From NCBI GenBank assembly GCA_004794785.1, contig SJOL01006487.1, forward strand, positions 417,856-481,855: DNA of 64,000 nucleotides. Reading direction: 5' to 3'. The stretch is from Opisthorchis felineus. Taxonomy: Eukaryota > Platyhelminthes > Trematoda > Opisthorchiida > Opisthorchiidae. Under the pieces are notes generated by a model. That model made no database searches, had not been told where the DNA came from, and was given only the letters and a program-made list of their open reading frames with translations. Shown piece by piece: positions 24,851 to 37,165 of the stretch. The first letter of the stretch is position 1. Every line of letters starts with the position of its first letter. The position numbers and the translations under genes are program-made.

Positions 24851-27666
24851 ATTCTGTAGGTAGTCACTCAATGATTGTCCAGAAAAACGGCACCAAAAAC
24901 AGTAGAAGAACAATGCACCAGGACGAAAACACTTCAAAATGGCCACAACAGTATCCACCCAATTCAACAGAGAAAGGCATCACGACAAGTCGAGTGAATA
25001 AACGACCCAACTGAGTTCTCCCTAATTGGCTCATCAGAAGAGCCTTAAAACGGAAAGTTTGAACCACCCGGACCATCTGCGAAGGTTGAAGAAAGGATGA
25101 TGGATTAAAAGATGCTAAGAGGTCCAACCTTATGCAGAAACAGGATCTCGAAAGGCATTATTCATTACCTGAAAGAAGCTTACTGAACGAAGGTGTAGTT
25201 TATGTAATATATCTGGGAAGCCAGGATCCGCCGAAAGCTTAGTATAGCTGAAGACATACTGGCTCCTCGGAAGGTACGTTTTTAGGTATAACTATTCAAC
25301 TCATCGAACACAGACTTGAACCATCATGAAAAACTATAGCGGTGGGACTTTTTATTCCGTGTAAGAAGACTGAAACTTGGAGGGCAAAATGGAAGGCCTA
25401 CCGCAGAAGACGGACTGCCTCTTGAATAGACTGTACTGGGTAGACCAATATTAGAATACAAAGCTTTTTACTTAACTCGCACAATCTTGGAGACGAAAAG
25501 CATCCTGAAAGGGTTGGCTGTCCAAATGAAAAAAGGCCACAAAAAGCGAACAACTGCGGAATAATATGTGGGTGATAAAGTGGCCCAATCTTCTATGTGG
25601 TCTTTACCTCCTTTTGACCAATAGTTCCTCTGCGTTCTGATGCGTGGAACAATTTGAACTTGAAGCTATAAAATCGGTAGTAAGTTGTGAGCGCAATGGC
25701 GTAAATTTACGAATAACTTACTACTTATTTGATTCAGGAAGGCGAGAGAAAACAAAATGGAAGGTTGGTCAGACGAGTCAATGATGCATAACTTTTCTCT
25801 GTCGCAAAGCAGAAAACAATTCTCAAATACTTCGTAAAGTAGAGGCCCTCGTATACTTCTCATAGTCAATAAGTTCAAGATTATTAAAGTCATCGTGTTC
25901 TAATTAAGCCCATTGTCTTTCTTAAATACATTAGTTAGAATGAAGTGGAGCATAAGTTGTGATTCAGACTATTTTTCTCTACTAACCGCAAACACCGTTT
26001 CTTGAACGACCTGAAGTATTTCTGCTAGGTAGACAACAAGCCATGTATCCAAGGTTTTGCATGCCATGGAGTTTGGGAATTATGCAAACCCCTGCTAACT
26101 AAGTTCAAAACATGACTTCGTTTTCCAGGTGGTTTGTTTAAGTAACCACACTTGAAATAGCAGGAGTTTTGAGAAAATCTACTGGTACATTCGTACCATT
26201 TTACAATAATTTACGTCCACCTACCCGTTAGGGCTTGGAAAAACGAAAATTCCTCAAAATATCCAAAGGAACAAATGTCTCAACAGAAACACTGACACCG
26301 GAACCCAAAACATGGATCCGTTTCTTTAAATTCTTTTCACTAAGTGTAACCGGAATATTTCGTCTCTCGGATGTGCAAAATGCACTGATCTCTATCCTGT
26401 AAAGGAGTTGAATGACATATTCATGCTGAATCAAGCAGCACTGTTCTCTGAAGACATTATAGTATGGAACTACCCAGAAATTTCCAGTTAATTGAGCTAC
26501 ATGCAGATAGGACCAGCCAAGCGCTTAGTTTGTCTAAATAATAACCACGACGGTTCAGGACAGCCAATGGGAGATTTTCTTCCTTAGCACAAATAACGAA
26601 TGAAAACCTTCAAATCTTGTAAAAATTACGGGCTCACAATGACGACCGGACATAAGAAGTAACTATCAGCAGCAGGCCACTTTTTTCCAAATTTTCCACT
26701 TGGTAGATATTTTACGTCGGAGCTATGTGACGAATATGAACTATTCAGATCAAAATGTGTTTCTTATCTGACAACCTGGAAGAAGTGTAACTATTCCAAT
26801 GGTACAAGTTGAAACCCATCTTTGAACCATATGGGTCATCCTTCCTTGGGAATTTACCAGCATTCCACTCTTTCTTACAGTCAATGGGATGGGATGAAAT
26901 TCATTCCAGTTTCCACTGCTTTAGAGTGAATCCATATATCCAGTACGTAGGCGGTCCCATCAGATAAGAGGAAACACCTTGGCGCTTATTTCTGGCACAT
27001 CATTCCTTGGATTAAAGCACTAGTAGAGATGCCATCAGCGACGTATCCGGTGAAACGTTGTACTGAATACTCTTACTGTATTAGGCCAGAAGGATGTGGT
27101 TAAGCCTGGCAAGCTGACATCTGCATGGGTCTAGGACACATTATCCGGAAGTTGGTTGCGCCACCTTATTGCAAAGTGTTTTCACCGTTTACCCCAGCGT
27201 TGCGCGACCACTTACTTAGGTTCGTGGGAAAATTGGATCAGAGCGGTTTCTTCGCTTAGTCCACTTGACGATGTCTTCCCAGGAATTAAGCTACCTGAGA
27301 GCAGTGTTACTGCTGGCCTTTCAAGAACCCCATGGATGACTTGGTACTTCCAAGCCTTTGAGATTTGAAATACAAACTGTTAGTCATAACAGCGGGATGT
27401 GATTTGTTCTGGAAACCAGTCTACTACTTGTTCTGTACTTATTAGTGGTTAACGGTGAAAGTTGTTAACCATGGAGATATCCAACCGATTCCCCGGGTTC
27501 CGACTTTCTCTTTCTAATCTAATGATACGAGCTATCATTTTCTACCAAAAGTGGCTGCACCTCAAACCTGCTTGCAGGGCAACCACTGTAATTCCGTCCT
27601 GCAAGGATCTCGTCCATATTAGACTGTTTTGTCTCCACCGAAGCCTTTCTCATCGCTGAAAATCAC

Positions 27667-27694
27667 AATGCATTTTGTTTATACAAAATGCATT
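27667..27694. repeat. hairpin, 12-bp arms
   Basis: AATGCATTTTGT-TTAT-ACAAAATGCATT, perfect arms with a 4-nt loop. Confidence 0.85.
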
Positions 27695-28399
27695 CCTTTT
27701 TTTAGATTTTATCCGCTCAAAATTTAAACCAGCTTTACTTTTTTACATGTTCTCGTATTGCACTATTTTTCACTCTGCCGATTTATAACTCTGAGGCTCA
27801 GGTTTATGTATTGGTAAATCCTAAATGATGTCTGCCTCCTTTTTGTCTTACCAAAATTCTTAGTTTTGGTGCTATTTTTCCATTCTGAGAAGAGGATTTA
27901 GGGGTAACGTGCAATAGTTCTTGACGCAATTATTTTGTCCCTCACTATCCGCTTGTCCAAACACATATTGGCAATGAAATATTGGGTCTCATTGAACTAC
28001 ATGGTATTTGTTAGCCGAAGCCAATAGTTTAGCTTCACAGTTGCCTTTGAACAATCCTTCATTTTGCGGTATAAGAGTTTGTCCTCAAAAGAAATAGTTG
28101 GAGGTTCGTGCTAGTTGTTATTTGTAGGACGCCCGTGTACGCTTTAGAGATAGTATTCGCTTTGACTCAAATTCCTACATGCTGGCTTAACAGTGAGTAC
28201 ATTTTAACTACCCCGGAAGTGAAAATGTATCCGCTTTCCGAATATGACGTGTCTATATTGGGAAGAACTTATGTCGTTTGAAAAAACAGTGGTTCAATAA
28301 CACTGACAGTGTATGCACTCGTATGTGCTGCGAGAAAGTTCAGCAGGGTGAAGCGTGTGATTTGTCTCTAATGCTTTACAAAATGCTTTCACATTCAAA

Positions 28400-28423
28400 T
28401 GCGAGTAAGCTTTTTTACTCGCA
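28400..28423. repeat. hairpin, 9-bp arms
   Basis: TGCGAGTAA-GCTTTT-TTACTCGCA, perfect arms with a 6-nt loop. Confidence 0.8.
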
Positions 28424-28922
28424 CCATATAGGCGGCCTTGAAAAAACACCTCACCAATCGTTTCATTCCTCTCCGATTTTCGTCGGCCTCTTGAATTAGT
28501 TCCCCATGACAGTCGAATGAAATGCCCGTTCCGCGCGTCAGCTCCAATGATATGGCGTTGGACTATCCGTGTTCCAATTCGTTCTACCGTGAACTTCAAC
28601 TCCAAAAGGAATGCAGAATAATGCGCATAGGTTGACACATTCGGCGCTCAATTAGCAGAAAGGGATTCTCAAAAGACAGGTCAAGTCATTGCAACATTGC
28701 ACACAAATTATCTGGGTTCTGGCTGTATCAGAACTTTACCGATGCTAAAAACTTCCCAGACAGTAAATGCCGCAATGCATGCATTTTATCATATCTTGCC
28801 TAAAAGGGCTCAATCAAAGCAAACCAGAAAGACTGGCAAACAATTCATAATCGCCCCATCATTAAAGCAGCCAACATTACGCTTAGGGAAGTGTCAAAGA
28901 CCTCATGGTTGAAAATAGACAT

Positions 28923-28949
28923 AAACTGGATGATGCTACAATCCAGTTT
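28923..28949. repeat. hairpin, 9-bp arms
   Basis: AAACTGGAT-GATGCTACA-ATCCAGTTT, perfect arms with a 9-nt loop. Confidence 0.75.
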
Positions 28950-29390
28950 TGAAAACTGATAATTTGTTGGTGCGTAAAAATGACGAAAATATTTTAACTC
29001 CTGTATCACAAAAACGCCTCACAAAAAACAGCTCGCTATAAACACGAATGATCCCAAGTATAGTGGTGAGGCAGAGGAAGTTTTCAGGAGTTTCATGTCT
29101 AACTGAAAGTAGAGTCTGGCCTTATTAATGGGCCGCGGATTTTTACACAAATCTTCACTCCCAATGGAAACATCATCTTTTTAAAATCAAAGATAAAATA
29201 AGCATATAAAAAAGATCGAGTACGTTTTGCGGCAACCTTCTGTATTTTAGTTACTCAGTGGGCAATATCTGCACACAACTTGAAAATAAGATCAACTTCA
29301 AGTTGTCTTTAATTATGCAGAAATTTGAAAGATGAGGCAAAACTCCCTAGTTTCTGTGAGCATGGGGACGAAAAATAACTACCATTTGAC

Positions 29391-29426
29391 ACTACTTATA
29401 AGGTCATTATCAACCTTACAAGTAGT
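29391..29426. repeat. hairpin, 14-nt arms
   Basis: ACTACTTATAAGGT pairs with ACCTTACAAGTAGT at 13 of 14 positions across an 8-nt loop. Confidence 0.75.
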
Positions 29427-31884
29427 GGTGTCATGAAAATTATTTCGATATCGTGAATGCCATTCTCAAAACGCATTCTAACCGAAAAACGACTAATCCT
29501 TTGCACAGTATGTCCAATCAAAATATGTTATGAGGCAACTAAGCTTGTTATTACCCCTAGCTTTGTTAACAAGTGAGTACTCAGGAAAAAGTTTGTTAAC
29601 TCCTATTGGTTTGTTTAAATGCTTATTTCTTAAGTTGGTGAATCCCTAAAGTGTTTGTTAAATTTACTGTCTCCATACATGGAGGTGGCACCCCAAATCC
29701 AATGGCCAAAATGTGAGATGCATAAGTTTTCGTGATTTCTGGACTGGTAGGGAAACGCACACGGGGATTACCTTTTCCAATTCCAATGAATTTCTACACG
29801 GCACACAAACATTATTCACTGTAAGTGAATTACGTCTGTGAATTATGAATTATTCACTGTATGTGAGCCTTTCAAATCAGAAATTCTTTATTCGTTTAAG
29901 TTAAAGGGACGCGAGTGAAAGGTCGATGACCAGGGGAGGTTTTTGATTTGGCAACCAAACAGGAGTTTCAAACAATTTGTAAGATTATACTGTGAAGTTC
30001 CAAAATATCATTTTCGTATGTTTTGTCCCCCATCCGGAATTTTTCCTACCATCAAGCGTCGTTGAGTAAACAGGGCTTTCATACCCAATTCATTTGAAAT
30101 CAGGGGTACGTATAGTCCTCATAATCAGCAGCGTAAACATATAGTACTTCTGGACAGAAGACATAAGACAGTAAGCAAGTACAAAGTAGTGTTCAGAATG
30201 ATGTGCTGTGCAATATCTTGCAAAGTTATTAAACATCTCGTTAATTCAAACTGAGCGAGTGATGAGAACGTTTCTAAAATCTTGGATAGAACTTGTGAAT
30301 TGCTCATTAAAATGGTCGAATACCAGGACCGTTTAGTTTATCTTAGTAGGATTGGGAAGTCAAATTGTTTTGGGGTTAAAACATATTGAAGGTTTTCTGT
30401 TGCATATTCTGGGGTAGCCAACCATCCAGAACTAATACGAGTCCTCAAGAAAATTTTGGAATTGCTGTATGACAAATGCACGTGAAGTAAAATTGACAGA
30501 ACATATAGACTCATCGACTTTCTAGATCACTTTATACCCCTCGTTCGGCCTTTTTAAAATGTTCGAAAAAAATTCTCCGCCCGTGATCTATCTTCTTGAT
30601 TGCTTACAAATTACAAAAATAGCCCGGATTCATGCAACAGTGAATTGGCCGTTCAGGAGATAACTTCAGACGGACACAATTTTTGCAGTACTGTTAGTAC
30701 CTTGATGTAACCAAATTTTATTTTCCCTTCCCGTATATTGTTTGCGTAGCCTAACTGTCAAAATTCTACCACAATTTCCAAAAGGATTCGATGTTTCGGA
30801 GGGCGAAAAAGCTGTAGACAAGTGCGCACGCACGAAACTAGACACCTGAATCCCATTTTGATGACATTTGTGATGATCTAATCAAAATGAAAAAACTTGT
30901 CTATGCGTTTGCTATGCCATCCCAGTCAGTTTTTGCCCACAGTTTGTTCGTGGAACGACTGTTTCTAGAACTAGTGGTGCATCAAAAGCGTGCTTCTACC
31001 GAACCGGGTTGCGAGCACATCCTCAATGCTGAATCTGATACGCATATGCGGATCTTACCCGATGAATTTAGACTGACGTTATGCGTCCAAATACTTTTGC
31101 TGCAGCTGAGAAAGTCGGTGTCTAAAATAGCGTGCAGTGTTAATGTCACGCTTAACAAGCGAGCAGTTGCATACTTATCTCTGTTTGATTCAGTAGTGCA
31201 AGTCGACAGTTCAACTACCCGTACAAATAAGAGTGGGTCACTATTTAAAACTTATTTCTTTACAACCCGTGAATAACAATGCGACAAACGAACTTGTGTC
31301 ACTTCTCGTAGAATGGTGATAACACCAACAGGAGAGGAATTTTTGTCTCTGAAAGTCATGAAAGGTCAACTTGGTGGTCAAGGGGACATTGTATAGTGAG
31401 ACTCTGGTTTGTCGAATCATACGGAGGACCAGCACTTAAATAACCTATAGGTAGTGCGTTCCTGATTTAGAGGGATGAAAATCTAATCCGCCAAAAAACA
31501 TCTATCAGAAGCCCACATGACAAAACAGGCAGACAAATACTGCTGAAGCTCTATAATTTTTTAGTCATAAGGACTTTTTCAAACTCATTGGCTACGAGCT
31601 GCCACACTTCAGATAACAGCGTTCCCCATTTTACCAACGCACTGCCGGTGCCAAAATCCTCCTCCGTTTGCTGTCGGTTGACAGAAGTTATTCAACCACC
31701 TTAGTATTGTGAACACGATTTTTAACCTAAACTTGATTCAAGTGAATCAACGTGAGGTCAGACGGAGTATAACCGAGCAATTGCAAAGAACGCAGAGCTG
31801 AATTAGACGTTTCAGCTTGGTTCACGCTTAGCAGGAACCTGTTACCGGACTCGATGCCTGAAAATTCCCAACCCTAAACTCATC

Positions 31885-32105
31885 AGTGTGCAGTCGCTGA
31901 CCTCAAGTATGTGCACTCTTCGTCAGATTGGTTGTTCAAGTACGAGCTGATCACATTGTTGATCAACCGAGACGTCTTGAAATCGAAACGCCCTAGAGAT
32001 TCACGAGATTCGTACTGCTGATGATTCCAAACGAGGATGAAACAGCTGTGTAATGCTTCTCGGTTCTTGGGCGTGGACCAAATTCAGTGACAGAATAATC
32101 TCATA
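31885..32105 (+). repeat. SINE family B, copy 4 (internally deleted)
   Basis: Contains GAGCTGATCACATTGTTGATC from the pre-head region and then a truncated tRNA-like head. The hammerhead-like block is well kept: TACTG-CTGATGA-TTCCAAACGAGGAT-GAAAC-AGCTGTG. The base before the predicted cleavage site is G instead of A, C or U, and stem I is weakened (TAATGC). This copy should therefore not self-cleave. The 3' part (TTCTCGG...GGGCGTGGACC) matches the family. Confidence 0.65.
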
Positions 32106-32898
32106 CAATGAGCACAGTAAAGGAAATGTTACAGAGAGCTATTAACAAACCGGTTAAATGTCCCCATAAATGCTGTCAAGCAAATACCCACTTCAAACAC
32201 CTCTGTTTTTGGTCTTGTTTTTTCGGGCCCCTTGTGAAAAGGCAAATAAAATAGGAGGCAAAAGGTGTAAATGAAGTATAGGCTAAGTAAAAACGAGAAC
32301 GAAACAAATCGGCAGATTTTGTGTCCATACTTTCCGTCACATGTTTCTTTCAAAGAACGTAAATTGATGGTAAAGTGACCGATTCAATAACAGCCAAACT
32401 GTTCTTTACACAGACTGACACGGGCAGTAAATGAGGCCTACTGGGCGACCCTGGGGCCGGTCATTTTAGGCACTGACGTCTCAGGGTCTCTAGATTTCCC
32501 AGCCATGAGGTAGATTATTCTTAAGCGTTAGTCGAGGACTTCCTGAAACTGAAATCAGTTTGGTAACCATTTAAGTAGGCTTTTTGTGGGTGTAACTGGA
32601 GGGCAATTAACCTGGAAATACGTCCTACTGTTTCCTATCTTCAAGCGCATTCTTAAGGAGTTGTGTTGACTAACCTCTCGTTGAACAAAAACCGTGTAGA
32701 AACAGCCTCCAGTTGGAGTAATTTGCGTGAACAAAAATAATCTATTTCCATGAGATTTGTACCCATAATTTCCAAACACTTTCCTCAAGAAGGCCTAAAA
32801 AGTCAACAGCTGTAAATAATAAAAAGTGCTCTCAGATGTCTTGGTTTCTCGGCATCTCAAACACAGCTATTTTCAATACACAACTGAGCAGTTATCAG
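32106..32898. other. putative intron or intergenic sequence
   Basis: No gene recognised. It would be intronic or 5'-flanking to the plus-strand gene whose exon starts at 32899. Confidence 0.3.
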
Positions 32899-33005
32899 GT
32901 ATCCCTGGCTGCGAAGCTACGATAGATAATCCTGCTTCAGTGTCCGGATTTGCTCAGGCTTCTGGAGACCAATACTTGCGTCAATATCTCAGAATTTGGG
33001 CAGTA
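32899..33005 (+). CDS. internal exon of a plus-strand gene, unrecognised product
   Basis: The acceptor GAGCAGTTATCAG (AG at 32897-32898) and the strong donor GTAAGA (33006) bound 107 bp that are open in one frame. They encode a segment with GCEATIDNPASVSGFAQ and DQYLRQYLRIW. The exon begins in phase 1 and ends in phase 0. The next candidate exon, at 39315, begins in phase 0, so the two can be joined without a frame break. No domain was identified. Earlier exons of this gene could not be located upstream with confidence. An alternative is a chance open frame, made less likely by the matching splice signals and phase. Confidence 0.45.
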
Positions 33006-33152
33006 GTAAGAATGTTTTAGTATAAAGCACCTCTGCGTGTGTAACAGTATTCTTCTTTTGAATAGACAAAACATTTGAATGGCTGCAATCTCAACCCAAA
33101 CGAAATTTCCCTCTCCCATCCTTACAGTATTATTTAATTCGAAAAGACTTTA

Positions 33153-33317
33153 NNNNNNNNNNNNNNNNNNNNNNNNNNNNNNNNNNNNNNNNNNNNNNNN
33201 NNNNNNNNNNNNNNNNNNNNNNNNNNNNNNNNNNNNNNNNNNNNNNNNNNNNNNNNNNNNNNNNNNNNNNNNNNNNNNNNNNNNNNNNNNNNNNNNNNNN
33301 NNNNNNNNNNNNNNNNN
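33153..33317. other. assembly gap (165 N)
   Basis: A run of 165 unresolved bases inside the putative intron between the exons at 32899 and 39315. Reading frames crossing it are not meaningful. Confidence 1.
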
Positions 33318-36300
33318 GAATTCGTTGTGAAAAAAAAGCAAAAAAGGCGGATGAGAAACCAGCTGATTTCAAACTACTTTGATGAGAAAGAAATGTATTC
33401 CTAGCCAAATTTCAAGAAAAACGGTCCTTTCAGCAATGGCATATTAGAATCTGCAAGTTGATAGGGCAGAACACTAGAGCGCCAAACATTTCCTGTTCCG
33501 GTGACTTGACAATGCACCGAGTTCTACCTCATGACAGCGGAACAAGATAAACATTTTGGTCTTCACTATCATCTTGCTTCAAACCAGTTGTGAATATCGT
33601 TATTATTCGTTGGAGTGACCTAAATTGCGATGCCTTATATGAGCGCCGAAATGATCCTACAAGTTGTCGATCACCCTTACTGTCTATCCGCCTCACGACC
33701 GTTGGACCATGGCACCAGGCGAAATAAACTCCAAGTGTTTTATAAATAATGATCATCCAGGAAAGTAAATTTATCTTTAAAAGGCAGGTGGACAGAGTTT
33801 AAGACTTTGGTCACTTCTCTCGCCTGTATGCAGCAGGCGTGAAGCTCCTGAACTATTAGTAGTGGCCATTCTGTTTGACTCTATGGCGGCTCACCCGTTG
33901 TGAAATCTCATTCGGACTTAGCTTCAACAAAACGCCTAGAAATGTTAAGCATTTATGTGGCCTAACCTCATGAAGCACTGGCAGACTAGGGTAACTGTCA
34001 TCGCGTACTTAGAGTCTTTCTCAGTGGCATAACATGTTTGTGGATTTTTTGTAAACCCTTAGTTAGTGAACTTTCTTTTCCTATTGGTTTTTGGCGCTTT
34101 CATGCGGCTCATAGTTCCATGCAGCCTGAACAGTCGACGATTTCCGGTCATCTGCTTATCGATACAAAAGCTGTTTTCATAAGTTGGCTTTCTTTAATTC
34201 ATGTTCAACTGTGAAGAGCTCGGTCAGTTTGGTGATATTTTTGACGATGTCTTTGCCCCGGCTATCAAAAAGTCGCATGCAGCCTAATTGTATGATGGTG
34301 TGTTAACAAAAAACACCATGAAAATACATTGTTGAACAGCGTAAGATGAGAAATGACCCGATATGTCTATCGATTTCGTCTTGAACCAGTCCGTTTTTTC
34401 CTTCTCCGTGAAAAGTATGCCCTGGATACGGTCAAGTGGGTTCTGGAAATGGGCCTCCGTTAGTATATTGTTCTTCTCTTTTGAAGGTATTTCGACTTCC
34501 AAACACAACGATGAAATCTTTCGGTTCTGTTTTCGTGCATGCCATTAGGGAAACGCTGAACAAATTTTGTTGCAGCGATAGAGTTGGAGTCAATGAATAA
34601 TCGGTAGTTCATCCTTTTCAGTTGTCTAATCGTGTTTGTTAATTATCTTTAAGAGGTTTTCGTCGCTGGAGCCTTCTAATCTGATACTGCAGACCAAAGA
34701 CAGGTTGTTAAGTAGAACGGCAGGCCGTCGCTGAATCAACTGCGCCTGAAAGGCTTCAATATGACATTCGGTCAATGTGATATAGTTGACACTGGTTTGC
34801 TGAAGGTTTGCTCTAGACAATATGTCTACAAGTTTAGCTGGCCATATTTGTACATTCCGTGTACAACTAAAAACTTTTCGAAAGCGTTGGGGTCCGTTTC
34901 AGCAAAAGAGCGAGCAGACACAGGTTAGAGGATGTCAACCTCTCAATTAACTTTTACCAAAACAAGTGGGAAAAACTAAATTTAAATGTAAATGGCATAT
35001 CAGCAAAGACTGGGCGCTAGGTCTGACGACAAAATATGTGTTGGTTTAATTCCACTGGGGGCGAATGACGCAAAATTGGCTGTCTTGTTCTGATTGACAC
35101 AGCTTAAAAAAAGGTCATGGTTTCCCACTGTAGTGTCACAGGGAGTAGCCAATATTTCTACTTTAGGAGTTGCAAGCTTATAGCGCCTTAGCGAGGCTTA
35201 GTAAAAAATAATGCACAAAATAAACTAAACAGACACCATCAGACCAGCCGGCTAAGGATATTTTCCTGAGAAATGCTTATCACCAGCAACTTCCCTGATA
35301 GTTCTTTCAGTCCACGCAGCAAATAGAGGACGCCATTTGACTTGTGTTCCGACTATCCTGAAGAGAAACGTCTTATAGTGTCATCTGAAAAACAATCCTC
35401 GAACTCTGCCCCAAACTATATGTTTCCACCTCTTTGTTTATCATAGAACGATGCTCCATACTATGTCCATGACCAGTCTACCAAAATGATCAGCTATACA
35501 GTATTTTCAGTTACAGTGAAAACTAGATTGGTAGAACAGACAGGAATCTTTATCAACGAACACAGGAACATTCTTCGAAAAGTTGCTACGAATCACACAG
35601 CGGACAGAATATGGTTCTCGGATAACTTATGGACGTCAGTTTCACAACCTACTTCGAAAGGGGTCACAGCTTACCCCTCTCAGGTGTCCACAATTCAGCT
35701 GCTCATCCCAAACTAGAAATGTGTTGGCTTTTTGTAGATCAGGTCAATCAAAACACAACAGCCAGCACCGTACGCGCAAAAATCCTCAGTGAAGTCAATT
35801 CGTCCACTTCGACACCATTCCACATTTTTCACTAGACCTTGTGTGACTTTCAGTGTCCACTATCTCTGAACATGTCTTTGTACATAAATTCAAAGCCATT
35901 CGTTTCTGGTTTCAAAGTAACTGAGCTTATGACATCCCTAAACCACACTGATTTAATGAACTCACCGAAGGCGATCCAGAGTTTCACATTTTACGCAAAT
36001 TAAAAGTTGGGTAAGGCGTTCATCACCACGACGCTTCAAGGGAATCAATCTTATATACCTCAAAACAATTTGTGGACTATTCACACATCCAGAATCTCTT
36101 GACGTGCCTCCATCAAGTCTCAAACTTAGCTGTTCCTTGTTCGTAGTCGCTAAATACACAGATATTTTTCTGCCATTCTAATTTAGTGGATTTTATTCCT
36201 TTTGCCACGATCAACTCTTTATCTGGCCTTTGATCGCTGTTTGGTGTGTTCTTTATTTGGTCCTGCATATTGTCCAGTCTGTTTCGTCATTTCCCTTGGC

Positions 36301-36934
36301 AGTATTTTTTTACTTCTGGAGGTGTCCTGTGGTGCGCTTTATCAACCCGCTTGTCGAGCATAATCAATAGTAATACCAAAAAATCTCTTCGAATTCCGCA
36401 CCACAAAATGCCTTCTTCAAAATAAATGGTGTCAGTGTTTTCGCTCAAAAGTCAGCACACCTTTGTTTCAGGTTATACCAAACAGCAGTGCTGATCGCCA
36501 CTTCAAACCACTTAAGGCTAACCAACCCTTCAAATTTGAGTGTCTTCGGGTACAGCGAATCACTTGTGAAACGACTGGAATTTTATGCTCTTTTGAAAAG
36601 CTATTGAAACAGTGAATTTAACTGAGGCCTTTCGCAACATCTGAAGTAGAATTTCGGCGATGAATTAATTAAAATTTTGAGGAGGCTGTCCACTAAACGG
36701 GGCTATCAGTTACCATGATTGGTGGATTAACTGACTGCTAAGAAGACGCGTATGTATTATAAAAGTTGCATTACATATAACGACTAGGCTTGGTTTGGAA
36801 CCAACTGCCACCTGCGTATTATGTCACTCTTTGGTGGCGGGCTATAATCATTGCCGCTACCAGTGTACTAAAAACTAAGGGTAAAATATCTTAAACTGAT
36901 GGTAATGTGAGGGGATTTGTGAAATTGGAATTGA
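33318..36934. other. putative intron, no recognisable gene
   Basis: No coding or repeat feature supported. Would be part of the 6.3-kb intron of the plus-strand gene. Confidence 0.35.
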
Positions 36935-37165
36935 GATGTGACGCCAATTTCTGCCGAAAAGCCGAGAAAAACTGTGCACCTGCTTCATCCTTACTAGGGG
37001 CCATCAGCGGTGCATATCTGATGAAACTCCAGGGAGTTTCAAACTCACCACCTCCTTGGCTAGTAGCTTAAACCACTAAAGGTTCGGCCGCGGGTGACTG
37101 ATCAGCTGTGCGATTAACTGCACTTAGACAGGATGTAGCACCATTAAACTTTCAATCACGGATAC
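36935..37165 (-). repeat. SINE family B, copy 5
   Basis: On the minus strand it reads ATTGAAAGTTTAATGGTGC, TACATCCTGTCTAAGTGC, a tRNA-like head (GCGGCCGAACCTTTAGTGG), GAAACTCCCTGGAGTTTC, then the hammerhead-like block with decayed cores (CTGATGG, GAAG) and TTCTCGGCTTTTCGGC. It lies antisense within the intron of the plus-strand gene. Confidence 0.75.

Larger units (their letters stand above)
24851..31884. other. no recognisable gene; several hairpins
   Basis: About 7 kb with no supportable gene. An open frame of about 129 codons at 30887-31276 is within chance length and shows no motif. Four clean inverted repeats lie between 27.67 and 29.43 kb and are listed separately. Confidence 0.4.

Noticed and set aside
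30887..31276. Open frame of about 129 codons on the plus strand
   Set aside because: A few open frames of this length are expected by chance in 64 kb; no motif, no convincing donor, no phase partner.
33079..33408. Open frames spanning the run of N
   Set aside because: They exist only because N codons are read through.
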